DNA of 64,000 nt, from NCBI GenBank assembly GCA_009760855.2, contig WPIO01000018.1, forward strand, positions 5,070,001 to 5,134,000. The letters are read 5' to 3'. The stretch comes from Cristatella mucedo. Lineage: Eukaryota > Bryozoa > Phylactolaemata > Cristatellidae. Positions 52,367 through 63,715 of the stretch are shown here, in pieces. Below the pieces are notes generated by a model. It had not been told where the DNA came from, searched no databases, and saw only the letters and a program-made list of their open reading frames with translations. Every line of letters starts with the position of its first letter. Position 1 is the first letter of the stretch. Made by a program: the position numbers and the translations under genes.

Positions 52367-55300
52367 GCCACAGCTGTAGCGCCACTGCTGTGTGTGGCGC
52401 CACACACAGCTGTGTGGCGCCACCCACAGCTGTGTGGCGCCACACACTGTGTGTGCGCCACACAGCTGTGTGTGGCGCCACACAGCTGTGTGTGGCGCCC
52501 ACAGCTGTGTGGCGCCACACAGCTGTGTGTGGCGCCACACACAGCTGTGTGTGGCGCCACACAGCTGTGTGTGGCGCCACACACAGCTGTGTGTGGCGCC
52601 ACACACAGCTGTGTGTGGCGCCACACAGCTGTGTGTGGCGCCACACAGCTGTGTGTGGCGCCACACACAGCTGTGTGTGGCGCCACACACAGCTGTGTGT
52701 GGCGCCACACACAGCTGTGTGTGGCGCCCACACAGCTGTGTGTGGCGCCACACACAGCTGTGTGTGCCGCCACACAGCTGTGTGTGGCGCCACACAGCTG
52801 TGTGTGGCGCCACACAGCTGTGTGTGGCGCCACACAGCTGTGTGTGGCGCCACACAGCTGTGTGTGGCGCCACACACAGCTGTGTGTGTGGCGCCACACA
52901 GCTGTGTGTGGCGCCACACACAGCTGTGTGTGGCGCCACACAGCTGTGGGTGGCGCCACACAGCTGTGTGTGGCGCCACACAGCTGTGTGTGGCGCCACA
53001 CAGCTGTGTGTGGCGCCACACAGCTGTGTGTGGCGCCACACAGCTGTGTGTGGCGCCACACAGCTGTGTGCGCCACACAGCTGTGTGTGGCGCCACACAG
53101 CTGTGTGTGGCGCCACACACAGCTGTGTGGCTGTGTGGCGCCACACAGCTGTGTGTGGCGCCACACAGCTGTGTGTGGCGCCACACAGCTGTGTGTGGCG
53201 CCACACAGCTGTGTGTGGCGCCACACAGCTGTGTGTGGCGCCACACAGCTGTGTGTGGCGCCACACAGCTGGGTGTGGCGCCACACAGCTGTGTGTGGCG
53301 CCACACAGCTGTGTGTGGCGCCACACAGCTGTGTGTGGCGCCACACAGCTGTGTGTGGCGCCACACACAGCTGTGTGTGGCGCCACACAGCTGTGTGTGG
53401 CGCCACACAGCTGTGTGTGGCGCCACACACAGCTGTGTGTGGCGCCACACAGCTGTGTGGCGCCACACACAGCTGTGTGGCGCCACACACAGCTGTGTGT
53501 GGCGCCACACACAGCTGTGTGGCTGTGTGGCGCCACACAGCTGTGCTGTGTGGCGCCACACACAGCTGTGTGGCGCCACACACAGCTGTGTGGCGCCACA
53601 CACAGCTGTGTGTGGCGCCACACACAGCTGTGTGGCGCCCCACACAGCTGTGTGGCGCCACACACACAGCTGTGTGGGCGCCACACACAGCTGTGTGGCG
53701 CCACACACAGCTGTGTGGCGCCACACACAGCTGTGTGGCGCCACACACAGCTGTGTGGCGCCACACACAGCTGTGTGGCGCCACACACAGCTGTGTGGCG
53801 CCACACACAGCTGTGTGGCGCCACACACAGCTGTGTGTGGCGCCACACACAGCTGTGTGGCGCCACCCACAGCTGTGTGGCGCCACACACAGCTGTGTGT
53901 ACAGCTGTGTGTGGCGCCACACAGCCACACAGCTGTGTGTGGCGCCACACACAGCTGTGTGTGGCGCCACACAGCTGTGTGTGGCGCCCACACAGCTGTG
54001 TGTGGCGCCACACACAGCTGTGTGTGGCGCCACACACAGCTGTGTGTGGCGCCACACACAGCTGTGTGTGGCGCACACACACACAGCTGTGTGTGGCGCA
54101 CACACAGCTGTGTGTGGCGCCACACACAGCTGTGTGTGGCGCCACACAGCTGTGTGTGGCGCCACACAGCAGCTGTGTGTGGCGCCACACAGCTGTGTGT
54201 GGCGCCACACAGCTGTGTGTGGCGCCACACACAGCTGTGTGGCGCCACACACACACAGCTGTGTGGTGTGGCAGCCACACAGCTGTGTGTGGCGCCACAC
54301 ACAGCTGTGTGTGGCGCCACACAGCTGTGTGTGGCGCCACACAGCTGTGTGTGGCGCCACACAGCTGTGTGTGGCGCGCCACACAGCTGTGTGTGGCGCC
54401 ACACAGCTGTGTGTGGCGCCACACAGCTGTGTGTGGCGCCACACAGCTGTGTGTGGCGCCACACAGCTGTGTGTGGCGCCACACAGCTGTGTGTGGCGCC
54501 ACACAGCTGTGTGTGGCGCCACACAGCTGTGTGTGGCGCCACACAGCTGTGTGTGGCGCCACACAGCTGTGTGTGGCGCCACACGGCTGTGTGTGGCGCC
54601 ACACAGCTGTGTGTGGCGCCACACAGCTGTGTGTGGCGCCACACAGCTGTGTGTGGCGCCACACAGCTGTGTGTGGCGCCCACACAGCTGTGTGTGGCGC
54701 CACACAGCTGTGTGTGGCGCCACACAGCTGTGTGTGGCGCCACACAGCTGTGTGTGGCGCCACACAGCTGTGTGTGGCGCCACACAGCTGTGTGTGGCGC
54801 CACACACAGCTGTGTGTGGCGCCACACAGCTGTGTGTGGCGCACACACAGCTGTGTGTGGCGCCACACAGCTGTGTGTGGCGCCACACAGCTGTGTGTGG
54901 CGCCACACAGCTGTGTGTGGCGCCACACAGCTGTGTGTGGCGCCACACACAGCTGTGTGTCGCGGCACCACACACAGCTGTGTGGCGCCACACAGCCACA
55001 CAGCTGTGTGTGGCGCACACACACACAGCTGTGTGTGGCGCCACACAGCTGTGTGTGGCGCCACACAGCTGTGTGTGGCGCCACACAGCTGTGTGTGGCG
55101 CCACACAGCTGTGTGGCGCCACACAGCTGTGTGTGGCGCCACACACAGCTGTGTGCGCCACACAGCCACACAGCTGTGTGTGGCGCCACACACACAGCTG
55201 TGTGTGGCGCCACACAGCTGTGTGTGGCGCCACACAGCTGTGTGTGGCGCCACACAGCTGTGTGTGGCGCCACACAGCTGTGTGTGGCGCCACACAGCTG

Positions 55301-55732
55301 TGTGTGGCGCCACACAGCTGTGTGTGGCGCCACACAGCTGTGTGTGGCGCCACACAGCTGTGTGTGGCGCGCCACACAGCCACACAGCTGTGTGTGGCGC
55401 CACACAGCTGTGTGTGGCGCCACACAGCTGTGTGTGGCGCCACACAGCTGTGTGTGGCGCCACACAGCTGTGTGTGGCGCCACACAGCTGTGTGTGGCGC
55501 CACACAGCTGTGTGTGGCGCCACACACAGCTGTGTGTGGCGCCACACACAGCTGTGTGTGGCGCCACACACAGCTGTGTGTGGCGCCACACAGCTGTGTG
55601 GGGCGCCACTCTCAGCTGTGTGTCGCGCCACCCACAGCTGTGTGTGGCGCCACCCACAGCTGTGTGTGGCGCCACCCACAGCTGTGTGTGGCGCCACCCA
55701 CAGCTGTGGCGCCACAGCTGTAGCGCCACTGC
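52367..55732. repeat. 3.36 kb palindromic tandem array, ~20-bp unit
   Basis: This is an almost unbroken array of about 165 units of CAGCTGTGTGTGGCGCCACA. Each unit is two 6-bp palindromes, CAGCTG and GGCGCC, joined by short GT and CA arms of 3 or 5 bases, so unit length varies between 18, 20 and 22. All six frames stay open because the unit has no TA dinucleotide and no TGA or TCA. The 1,000-plus-residue open frames are therefore compositional, not genes. Ends: variant units with CACCCACA occur at both borders, and a 22-bp sequence around CTGTAGCGCCACTG is repeated at 52367-52388 and 55711-55732. Confidence 0.97.
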
Positions 55733-56174
55733 AGCTTGTTGTTTTCTCGAGGGCACGAAGCTCCTACACGAAGCTCGGCGCTCGTAAAGGGTGCTGTCGC
55801 GTTAAAGATTTAAGAACGCACGTCGCGAGCTAGCACACCCGTTCGAGGCCGTCGAGTCGTACAGCGAGCAGCACCAATGTACTGAGGTTTTGTGACGATA
55901 GAAAAACAACACCGCAGCAATCAGCGACGCCAATACCTTAGGTATGTGCAAGCTTAGTCCACTTCCCCTGCGCATAGCTAGTCTGTTCCACTGCCAAAGA
56001 AGAGGGCGTGTACATTTGACCATTACGAAGCACCGAGTGCATCCGGCTAATCGTCACTTCAGATACAATTTTAAAAGCTACGACCCGTTTCCTAATAATT
56101 CATAGCCAAGCCGCATTTAGCACATCGATGTATCAAAAAGATTTCATTTCCCTCACGATGCGACGCGGCGGCTT

Positions 56175-56255
56175 TACAGCAAATGTAAAGCGCCTAGAGA
56201 GATTAAGTTCTCTGCGGGCGCTTTATCAAGTGAATTATTATTATTATTATAATTA
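56175..56255 (+). mobile_element. Tail-only LINE-A copy
   Basis: Only ACAGCAAATGTAAAGCGCC through the stem-loop and (TTA)n is present. No head and no 3' UTR body precede it. Confidence 0.7.
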
Positions 56256-56811
56256 TTATTTCCTGACCGATCGCCAAAAGAGAAAAGGTATCGGATACTT
56301 TCGCAACTTTTCTTTTTTAGAGCATTGAAGGACCTTTCTCGTAGAAACGCCCTCGGCGTACAGTTTCAAAATGTTTCTCCTGGAAAGGTTACCGATCCTT
56401 TTGAGATTGTGCCAAACATACCTGCCGTTTGAAGATCGCCTCATATGCGGAATTTCAGATTCTATCTGTGTGGATTACAACGCTTTCTTAGACGAAATCC
56501 ATTGATACTTTAGGTGGCTCGCCAAACGTACAAAGCTTCACACTTAACCGAAAACGGGTCATGCAAGTACTGCCAGTCGATAATCACGATTGTTTATAAA
56601 TTAATTCATAGCTAAGCTAGAATAAAGAGGTTTGCTCTAAGAATCCTGCGAAAATAATCCACTCAATTGCTTCAAGCAAACTGTACGTATTCCGAAAAAA
56701 GTTCGTCTGTTCTGGGATTCTGGGCTTGTTAAGCTGTGCGGACGAGAAATAGGCTTGCGAAATCATCCGCGTGAGGACTTCGTTTAATCTAAATCAAGGT
56801 GAAGACCTGGA

Positions 56812-57030
56812 TAATAATATTGATACATCTGTACAGCACCCTCAGGGAACTTAATCTCTTTCTATGCACTTCAAAGCTGCTGTAAATGAAGCATAATCGA
56901 ATGTTTTATTGTAGCATGCTCGATGTATAAAAGCACAACGTAGTTAGAGATGACATGAACAGGGTCAGCATACAAATATGGTTAGTGGCTGCACGCAAGG
57001 TGTCAGTAAGTCAGACTCGTACAGGACGAG
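56812..57030 (-). mobile_element. LINE-A 3' UTR fragment, diverged
   Basis: Minus-strand tail (CACCCTCAGGGAACTTAATC) and GACATGAACAGGGTCAGCAT block. It contains 3' UTR only. Confidence 0.65.
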
Positions 57031-57120
57031 CCCCCTTAAAAAAATCTTGTCTGTCGTCAGTAGCCAGGAAGCGTCGATGCGAGTTCTAAAGTGGAGGTCC
57101 GGAGCAAAAAAAAAATATAT

Positions 57121-57258
57121 ATATATTTAATTTATAAAGCGCCATAAGAGAACTTAATCACTATTCCGGTGCTTCACATCTGCCTCGGGGCTCGAGCCCA
57201 CGACCTCGGCCGCACCTTGTTCGAGGCGAGCGCCTTAACCACTGGCCCAAACCAGCTC
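57121..57258 (-). mobile_element. SINE-1, minus strand
   Basis: Complete minus-strand copy with GGGGCTCGAGCCC B box and an AACCAGCTCG head. It lies 370 bp from the real tRNA-Ser gene. Confidence 0.82.
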
Positions 57259-57621
57259 GCCAGCTGTTTAGATCTGCAACCTTTCAGTGTATTTAATTAT
57301 AATTTTTATTATCATGATACATTAATTAGCACTGATATTATGTCAAAGGAATTTCCTTGAGTAGACACGAGGTCAGAGGGAAATGCTGCAAGTCATAGCA
57401 GCCTCATTAAAGTAGGTAGGTTTTGTGGTTAAGAGTAGTCCACTTCTTGCCACAGCAACCAACTTGTTGAGCAAAATTAACTCATAACCGGGTTTTTTTT
57501 ACATAGTCTTTTAGATCTAGGACATAACCTGACTGAAATAGCTTCTCACAAATAAATTAAAGAACCAGACCACACTAAAAAGCTAAAACTAAAACCACAC
57601 TAAAAAGCTAAAACACAGTAT

Positions 57622-57627
57622 AAAAAA
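57622..57627 (-). terminator. Pol III terminator of tRNA-Ser
   Basis: Six T on the minus strand begin 3 nt after the tRNA discriminator base, the standard Pol III stop. Confidence 0.85.
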
Positions 57628-57630
57628 TTA

Positions 57631-57712
57631 CGTTGTCGGCAGGATTCGAACCTGCGCGGGCAGAGCCCAACAGATTTCTAGTCTGTCGCCTTAACCACTC
57701 GGCCACGACAAC
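57631..57712 (-). tRNA. tRNA-Ser(AGA): tRNA-Ser (anticodon AGA)
   Basis: On the minus strand an 82-nt gene folds as a class II tRNA: acceptor stem GTTGTCG/CGACAAC with discriminator G, A box GTGGCCGAGTGG, anticodon stem ACAGA/TCTGT with loop CTAGAAA (AGA reads UCU), a variable arm of the length expected for Ser, and B box GGTTCGAATCC in the T arm. There is no intron and no mismatch in the stems I checked. A T6 stretch follows. It looks like a functional nuclear gene, unlike the SINE heads elsewhere. Confidence 0.97.
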
Positions 57713-58036
57713 TTTACTGCTAACGGTTGTCTAGCAGTCATTAAGTATCCTTACTTAACAGGTGGCAAAACGGGATAGCCGTAGTTGTAAGAGCGGCGAG
57801 TCGCTACAGCGTATTTAATACTGCTGTTGGCGGTGTCCACTCACGGCGTCCATTGACTTGTCCCTCTCTCGCTGGTTTCTATAACTATTGATTGTATCAC
57901 TGTGGCCGTCCAATTGTAGGCTGCAGATCTAGAGGCACGAGGGCCAGCCCTAGACGGGGGGGGGGGGCGGCGGCGGAGGTGGTAGTTGGCAAGTTTGCGG
58001 ATGGTCGTACTTTTAGATCTAGGCGTATGAGTAGAG

Positions 58037-58150
58037 ATGCTCATACGTATTCATACGTATTTTTCGTATGCTTCGTATTCGTATTCTTCGTATTATTCAT
58101 ATTCTTCGTATACGTATGCTCATACGTATTCATACGTATTCTTCGTATTC
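58037..58150 (+). repeat. TACGTATTC-rich repeat
   Basis: CATACGTATT and CTTCGTATTC words recur. TGCTCATACGTATTCATACG appears twice, about 70 bp apart. It ends at a hairpin (58157-58182). Confidence 0.85.
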
Positions 58151-58319
58151 ATTTACGCTTCTTCCTATGCGTAGGAAGAAGCGCATACGTGACCGGCGAC
58201 ATTTTTGATTGGGTCGAAGCGTTTCGCGCAAAAGTGGCAAGTCATTTTCGGCGGAACTTCTTCGGCCTAGTAGCTCACTGTTCGCAGGTCTTCCTCCGTC
58301 CTCCCTTCCGTCCTTCCTC

Positions 58320-58776
58320 TCGCACTGGCTACCAGTCGCGCAGCGCATCGACTTTAAGGTCTTGTAATTGTTACTCACATTTAGGTCCCTTCATTCTTTA
58401 GCTCACCCAGGCTACCTATCGGAACTGCTCTCCTGCCAGGCCAGGCATCGTACTCTTTCGACTCAAGACGCTGCGCCTCGAACCAACCTCAAGTTTTTTG
58501 GAGACCGCGCCTATAGTTCGTGTGCTCCCAAAGCCAGGAACTGACTCCCGCCTGACGTATAGGCGACATGCCCTGACTTGACGACATTTTAAGAGATGCT
58601 AAAAACGCTCCGGCTGCTGTCAGCGTTTGAGCGTTTGATCCTCCTCGTCCTGCGTGTACTTAAGCGTGCAGACACCGTGCATGCTATCGCTAGGCGATCG
58701 TCGCATTTCCGTTCGAGCGCACGTCCAGTGCACGGAAAGAGATTTATTTCTCCTAGGCTGGTGTAAAAAAAATGTA

Positions 58777-58811
<35 letters not shown>

Positions 58812-58815
58812 ATAT
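58320..58815 (+). mobile_element. LINE-A 3' copy
   Basis: From CGCACTGGCTACCAGTCGC (RT C-terminal end) through TGCTCCCAAAGCCAGGAAC and the 3' UTR to a long (TAA)n. Confidence 0.78.
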
Positions 58816-59628
58816 AAGTCTAGCATTTTCTCGTGCGAATAGCCTTCGAAGCTCTAGCCGCATGAGCAAAAGTAATTTTGGCTTTTCCATCCCCAAGTTC
58901 AACAGTGTGTCAGGCTGGCGCCTCTATCAGAGTCGGAGGACGTAGCGTCGGCGGCGTTCGACAACCGACTACGGCCGGTTTGAGGGGTTTCGCAGCGTGA
59001 AGCGGACGCAGCCTCCTCAAAAAAATGAGGTACGACGACGGTGCGCATTACTTCCGCCGATGCATGTAAGGCGAGCTGAAGCGACGACGTAGCTGCTAAG
59101 ACTCATGAATGCAAGTTTTTACTGGTAGACGACCAATGCGCTGCCGGCGGAGGTCGAGCCGGCAGCTAGCTCCTAGGTAGGAGAGAAATGCGGATGAGCA
59201 GACGACAGTCCGGCGCCAGTCGCGCTCGCCGAAGTGAGCCACGCTGCCAGCAGCTCGGGCAGACCCTGAGGGCTCGAGTCTGAGAGCGGGCGGGCTGCGG
59301 CTGCTGGTGCCGTGCGGCGGCAAGTCTGTAACCGAATCGTGGAATTGAAGCTGCGTTTAAAAAAGGGCGCTACGTCAGCCGTTTGCGGCGTCGTCTGCGA
59401 GTCCTCCCAAACGCCCAATGAAAGTTCGCGATACAGCGGTGCCCGGGTGACTGCTACGGCCCAGCAGGAAACAATTCAAAAGCTTGCCTATTTCATTGAC
59501 AAGAGGTCGTCGTTTATTCAAGTCTTCAGGTCACGGTGAGCTGCGATGGCACACCAGGTAAGGCGGTTGTTTGCTTTTCATGGCCTCGATCCCGAGGTCA
59601 TGGGTTCGAATCCTGCGGTGGGTGATTC

Positions 59629-60930
59629 TGTAGCGCCCTGCTGGCCTTGGCTGAATTTTAGCGCAAACAAGAGCTGTTCGGCGGCGGGCTAGAGCTCCTT
59701 TGTCCTGGAGCAGTGAGCCAGAGAGGAGCGTCAGTGCGGTTAGAGAGGAAGCGCTTAAGAGCAAGCCAGGAAGCTCTGAGACCAGCGGTGGCGATTCGGC
59801 CTTTAGAATTGGTCCGATATCCGCGGAAGCTGCTGATTGATGTTGGCTGGCCTGTCAACCTCCGTCTTCACTCATTCCAAAAAAGAATCGTCTGGAACCC
59901 ATTCGCCATTCAAGCTGGACAGAGGTGCCCTTCCAGTGGCCTGGGGACGGTATTAATTCCTTACCGTAATGGGCCAATGTGTCGGGCCCAATACCACTAA
60001 GCTCTTGCCCCATTGTCTCAGCTAGGTATTTAAGAGTCGAGCGACGCTCGCTCTTGGTCTTTGGTCTTTTGGTCTTCTGTCTTTGGTCCGGCTCCGGGAT
60101 TCGACACCGTCGGACTCGTTTCTCTGAAAGCGAGGGAGGAGGGCGGGCTGTCCGCCGACGATGGGCGGAACAGGACAAGACAGCGCTAGGAGGATTCGGT
60201 GGACTCCACCGAATACGGTCGTATCGCGCCCGAGCTGGCATTCTGTGTTTCTTTCGTGTTTTGTGTGTTCGCGCTAGCACGTGGTCTCGGCATAGGGGTT
60301 TGCCGGTGCGAGCTAGGCGTAGTTGACGTGTGTGGAGGCCTAGTTCTCCGGTTAGGGTTTATGCTCCAGTTTGAGCTCCGTCTATTTGGGTCGTTCCCCA
60401 GTATAAATAAATAAATAAATACTAGCTGATTTAACAGCCTCTTTTTGTATGGTGACAGAAGAGCAGATGTAAGTAGCGTAAGTGTGGAGACGTGTTTCCT
60501 CCGCAAGAGTGCTTGAGGTGGCGTGTTTGGGGTATTCCTTCCGCACAGGTGGAAATGGAGTCCTAGTTCTCCGGGTAGGGTTTAGGCTCCGGTTCGCGCT
60601 CAGTGTGGAGAAGTATTCCCTCCGCAAAAGTGTTAATGCTGTTGAGAACGTGCGAGGAGTGTGGAGATAAAGCTGAACTAGACGTGCAGCGACTTTGTGC
60701 GCTTGCGAATAAAGTTCAGTAAAATCCCCAATTTGTGTGTCTCGCTTTCTAATTCACGCCGCGGACTGACGACCCCCTTTAGTAACGGTAAGCAGGTTAG
60801 CGCCTGAAACGCTCGTTTCGTGGCGGCCAGCTTATAGCACGTAGGCGCGCACCGAACGGCATTAGGCGCTAGGCTACACCGCTAGGTGAGCGGCAGGTCA
60901 AGCCTACTCCGCCGAGCCTTCGGCGTTACA
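59629..60930 (+). mobile_element. Solo LTR, 1.30 kb
   Basis: It starts TGTAGCGCC and ends GGCGTTACA, a near-perfect terminal inverted pair with TG...CA ends. It is flanked by ATTC (59625-59628 and 60931-60934). A TATTTAAG box (about 60027) and AATAAA (about 60707) fit U3-R-U5 order on the plus strand. It has internal near-repeats (CTAGTTCTCCGG at about 60343 and 60564; GTGTGGAGA at about 60481 and 60603) and a nested SINE-2 remnant at 60402-60466. No internal retrotransposon genes were seen, so the class cannot be set. Confidence 0.75.
60402..60466 (-). mobile_element. SINE-2 3' end nested in the LTR
   Basis: (AAAT)n is followed by ACTAGCTGATTTAACAGCC and GGTGACAGAAGAG, a 5'-truncated minus-strand SINE-2. 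It shows that SINE-2 was still mobile after the LTR sequence existed. Confidence 0.65.
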
Positions 60931-62097
60931 ATTCTGTGTAGCTGCTGTAAGCGGGTGGTGATATCCGTAAAGGCTCGCCTGTCGCTAGACAAAAGAGGCT
61001 GTTAAATCAGCTAGTATTGATTTATTCAGCTTGAAACCCTGGGTTCTCAAGACCAAAAAAGGCTTGTTGTAGATGAAAGCTGTATTGATTCTACGAGCCG
61101 TTCGTTGTTAACGCGTGAGAATTCATTCGTGCTTCCACAGAGAAAGGACTGAAGGGAATCATGTATTGATGCCTGTAAGTAACGCACGAGTCCAGGCGCG
61201 AGTCTGCTTCTCTCTACGATGCCTCCATGCTTTTGCATATTCGCACTCGGAGGAAAGACTGGGTGAAATTGGAAAAACCTATTCACCAGACCGAGCTTAC
61301 CCTCTTTCACTCGAGGTGTGAAACGGGTTCATATACAGTCTGTCCTCGGCAACCGGTCAGCTAAACAATGCGGATAAGTAATTTATCCTGGGTTTTGCTA
61401 CAATAGTCTTGTCCGTTCAAGTGTTCCGATGGACTGCAGTCGGTCGATAATTCGGAGAGCTGGATCTGGGTACGCCCAATTTTAATTTTCAAAGAGTAAA
61501 TACGTATTTGCTCATCGATGCGCTACTTGGGCTTGCTGTTTACAGAGTGCCGTCCGGATAAGCGCTTCGGAGCACTCCTCACATTTCAGCGAGCTGGATT
61601 TCCGTGGATCTGACTGGATCTGACATCTCGCTGCCCTGCATCGTACGACTCATCCTGCCTGGCGCGTTTCGGCTGCCTTCTCGAGTTCTCCACCGAGTCT
61701 GTCACCGAGCGAGTCGACTTGAACGAGTTCGCACTCTCAAAGTCGCAGGGAACTGGGATGGCCTGAGGAGCTATCGCTCCGCTGCCTAGCTCTGATCGCC
61801 CGAGAAGAATGGGATAGAGTTGTGTGTCCAATTCCAGAAATGGAAACGGTAATATTTGGCCTTCATGAAATACGTTGAAACGGTAATGGGCTAGGCAAAC
61901 GCACGGAGAGTACATTGTCGAATCGATCCGATCCATCGATGCCTCGGTGGCTCTTGTCGTCACGTGTTACGGGTACGAAACATTTCCACGACCGCGGAAA
62001 GTCAGTCGTAGTACATTTAGTGAGGCTACAGTAAACGCGGCGCACGAATATGGCTACATTACATACGTGTGACGACACTCCACCTTCAGCCGGGTCT

Positions 62098-62190
62098 TAG
62101 CCAAAGGGCCGAGGTGCTCTCATGTCGCGACCTAGGTCACGGGTTTTCGTCCTGCATTAAGCAATCCTTTATTGCCAGCTGTATATTTTT
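62098..62190 (+). mobile_element. SINE-2 head fragment, decayed
   Basis: GGCCGAGGTGCTCTC and CGACCTAGGTCACGGGTTTTC resemble A- and B-box regions of SINE-2; TCCTTTATTGCC follows. The 3' end is missing. Confidence 0.45.
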
Positions 62191-62317
62191 TATTAGGATG
62201 AGGAGTGGCAAAGGCTAGCAGCAGCATTAGCTTGTCTCATTAACCTGGAAGGTTGCTATAATTACTGAACGTGAAGCAAATACGGACCAGGTCCCTTAAT
62301 AGGACCACAGCGTGTCG

Positions 62318-62365
62318 AGCTGGTTTGGTCCAGTGGCTAAGGTGCACGCACCAACCGAGGTTCCT
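62318..62365 (+). mobile_element. SINE-1 head fragment
   Basis: GAGCTGGTTTGGTCCAGTGG and CTAAGGTGCACGCACC match the SINE-1 head. The rest is absent. Confidence 0.6.
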
Positions 62366-63439
62366 CGGGCTTGTCTTTAGTTTGTCCGGGGGAGGGTTGG
62401 CAGCCAACAATTTTGAAAGTCGACAGCCAGATGCTCCGAAGGTATACCGCTAGCCAATATCACCAATGAAGCTTAACACCTTAATGGACAAGAAGTATTC
62501 ACCGATGCCAATACTTGGACAAATACAGGCATATAGGGACAACATCGCGAGGATTACAAGTTCTTAAAAGTTCCTAAGGTTTTATGAAAGGTCATTGCAT
62601 GCACTGCACTTGAGTGTCATTCCTACTACTAGGCACTGTGCAGATCAATTCAAGTCTCTCCCACAAATCCTACAGATTTGCAAGTGATCTCGGCAAGCAT
62701 CAACTTCTGTCGAGGCACGATTGGTGGCAGATAAATACAATGCACGAATGCCACTTTGGTATCTGATTTGAGTAACGTGCTGCTGGGAAATGCACTGCCT
62801 AACTCGGACATAACTAACGGTTGTCTTAAACAGGATGGGAGAGAAGATATTCTTACAGCAGTATAACGACAATCAGGAAAACCACCCGACGACACTGCCA
62901 GAGATTGCTGCAATCGGCCTGGATGTCACAACGACTTTTAGGTCATATGCAGGAACCGCTCAGCTCAACCAGCTAAACTGCTGTGCTCCAAGGATAAGCG
63001 GCACGTATATTTAATAAAGACTCAATGTAGAGCTTTTTAAAGTTCCTTAGGAAACAGGCGTAGACAAACGGCTAAGAAATAACAAGTATGGCCTAGTTAA
63101 AATGCTATTATGGCCTAGGTCGAAGAGTATGACACATCGTGCCGCGCCTGTGCCTTGTCACGGTAGTTTCACTGTTGGCACTCTATACCAACCCGTAGTG
63201 GTTGACATCGATGACAGATCAAGACGACCTCGACCGATCAGGCCGCTTCAGGTTGGCTCCACCTCGGACGATGACGTAGCAGCTTCAGCAATGACAGGCC
63301 ACATTGGGACTCTTCGTGTGTTGCTTGTTTTAATCGTCCCAAATCAGCTTGGGGGAGCGGTGCACGTAATTTCGCAGCAGTGTGTGAAAAGCCCAGTCCT
63401 CCACGGTTCTGGCACGGTCACACTATCAATCCGAACACA

Positions 63440-63715
63440 TTGACAGCTGCTGCCCTATTGTCTGCATTCCTTTCCAGCCGTCCTAAGCTTCTACTTGCAT
63501 GCTACTCACTTCCTCGACTACCCCCCTGGCTCAGATGCACTTTGTCATTGTTTCTTTCACTTTTGCTTTCTCTTTATTGCTTGAGATGAAGTCTGTTGGC
63601 TACCAAATGCTTACCGAAAGCCGCTCAGGCTGCGAGTGCTCCCTACAAAAAGCTCCGACGTAACATCCACTTAGTCTGGAGTAACAGAAGGATATACATC
63701 GTATTACATACTATA
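63440..63715 (+). mobile_element. LINE-B 3' fragment
   Basis: It shares TGAAGTCTGTTGGCTACC, ACCGAAAGCCGCT and AGTAACAGAAGGATATACAT with the other LINE-B copies. It is diverged. Confidence 0.65.

Larger units (their letters stand above)
59532..61025 (+). mobile_element. SINE-2 split in two by a solo LTR
   Basis: The SINE-2 head (59532-59628, B box GGGTTCGAATCC) and body/3' end (60931-61025, GATATCCGTAAAGGCTCGCC ... TTAAATCAGCTAGTATT) join exactly if the LTR at 59629-60930 is removed together with one copy of ATTC. Confidence 0.82.

Noticed and set aside
52367-55732. CRISPR array
   Set aside because: Tandem units are contiguous without unique spacers, and the genome is eukaryotic.
52256-55833. 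Five open frames of about 1,080-1,170 codons on both strands
   Set aside because: They are the reading of a stop-free 20-bp tandem unit in each frame. The product is the same 20-residue Cys/His/Trp repeat whichever frame is used, and openness on both strands reflects the missing TA dinucleotide, not selection.
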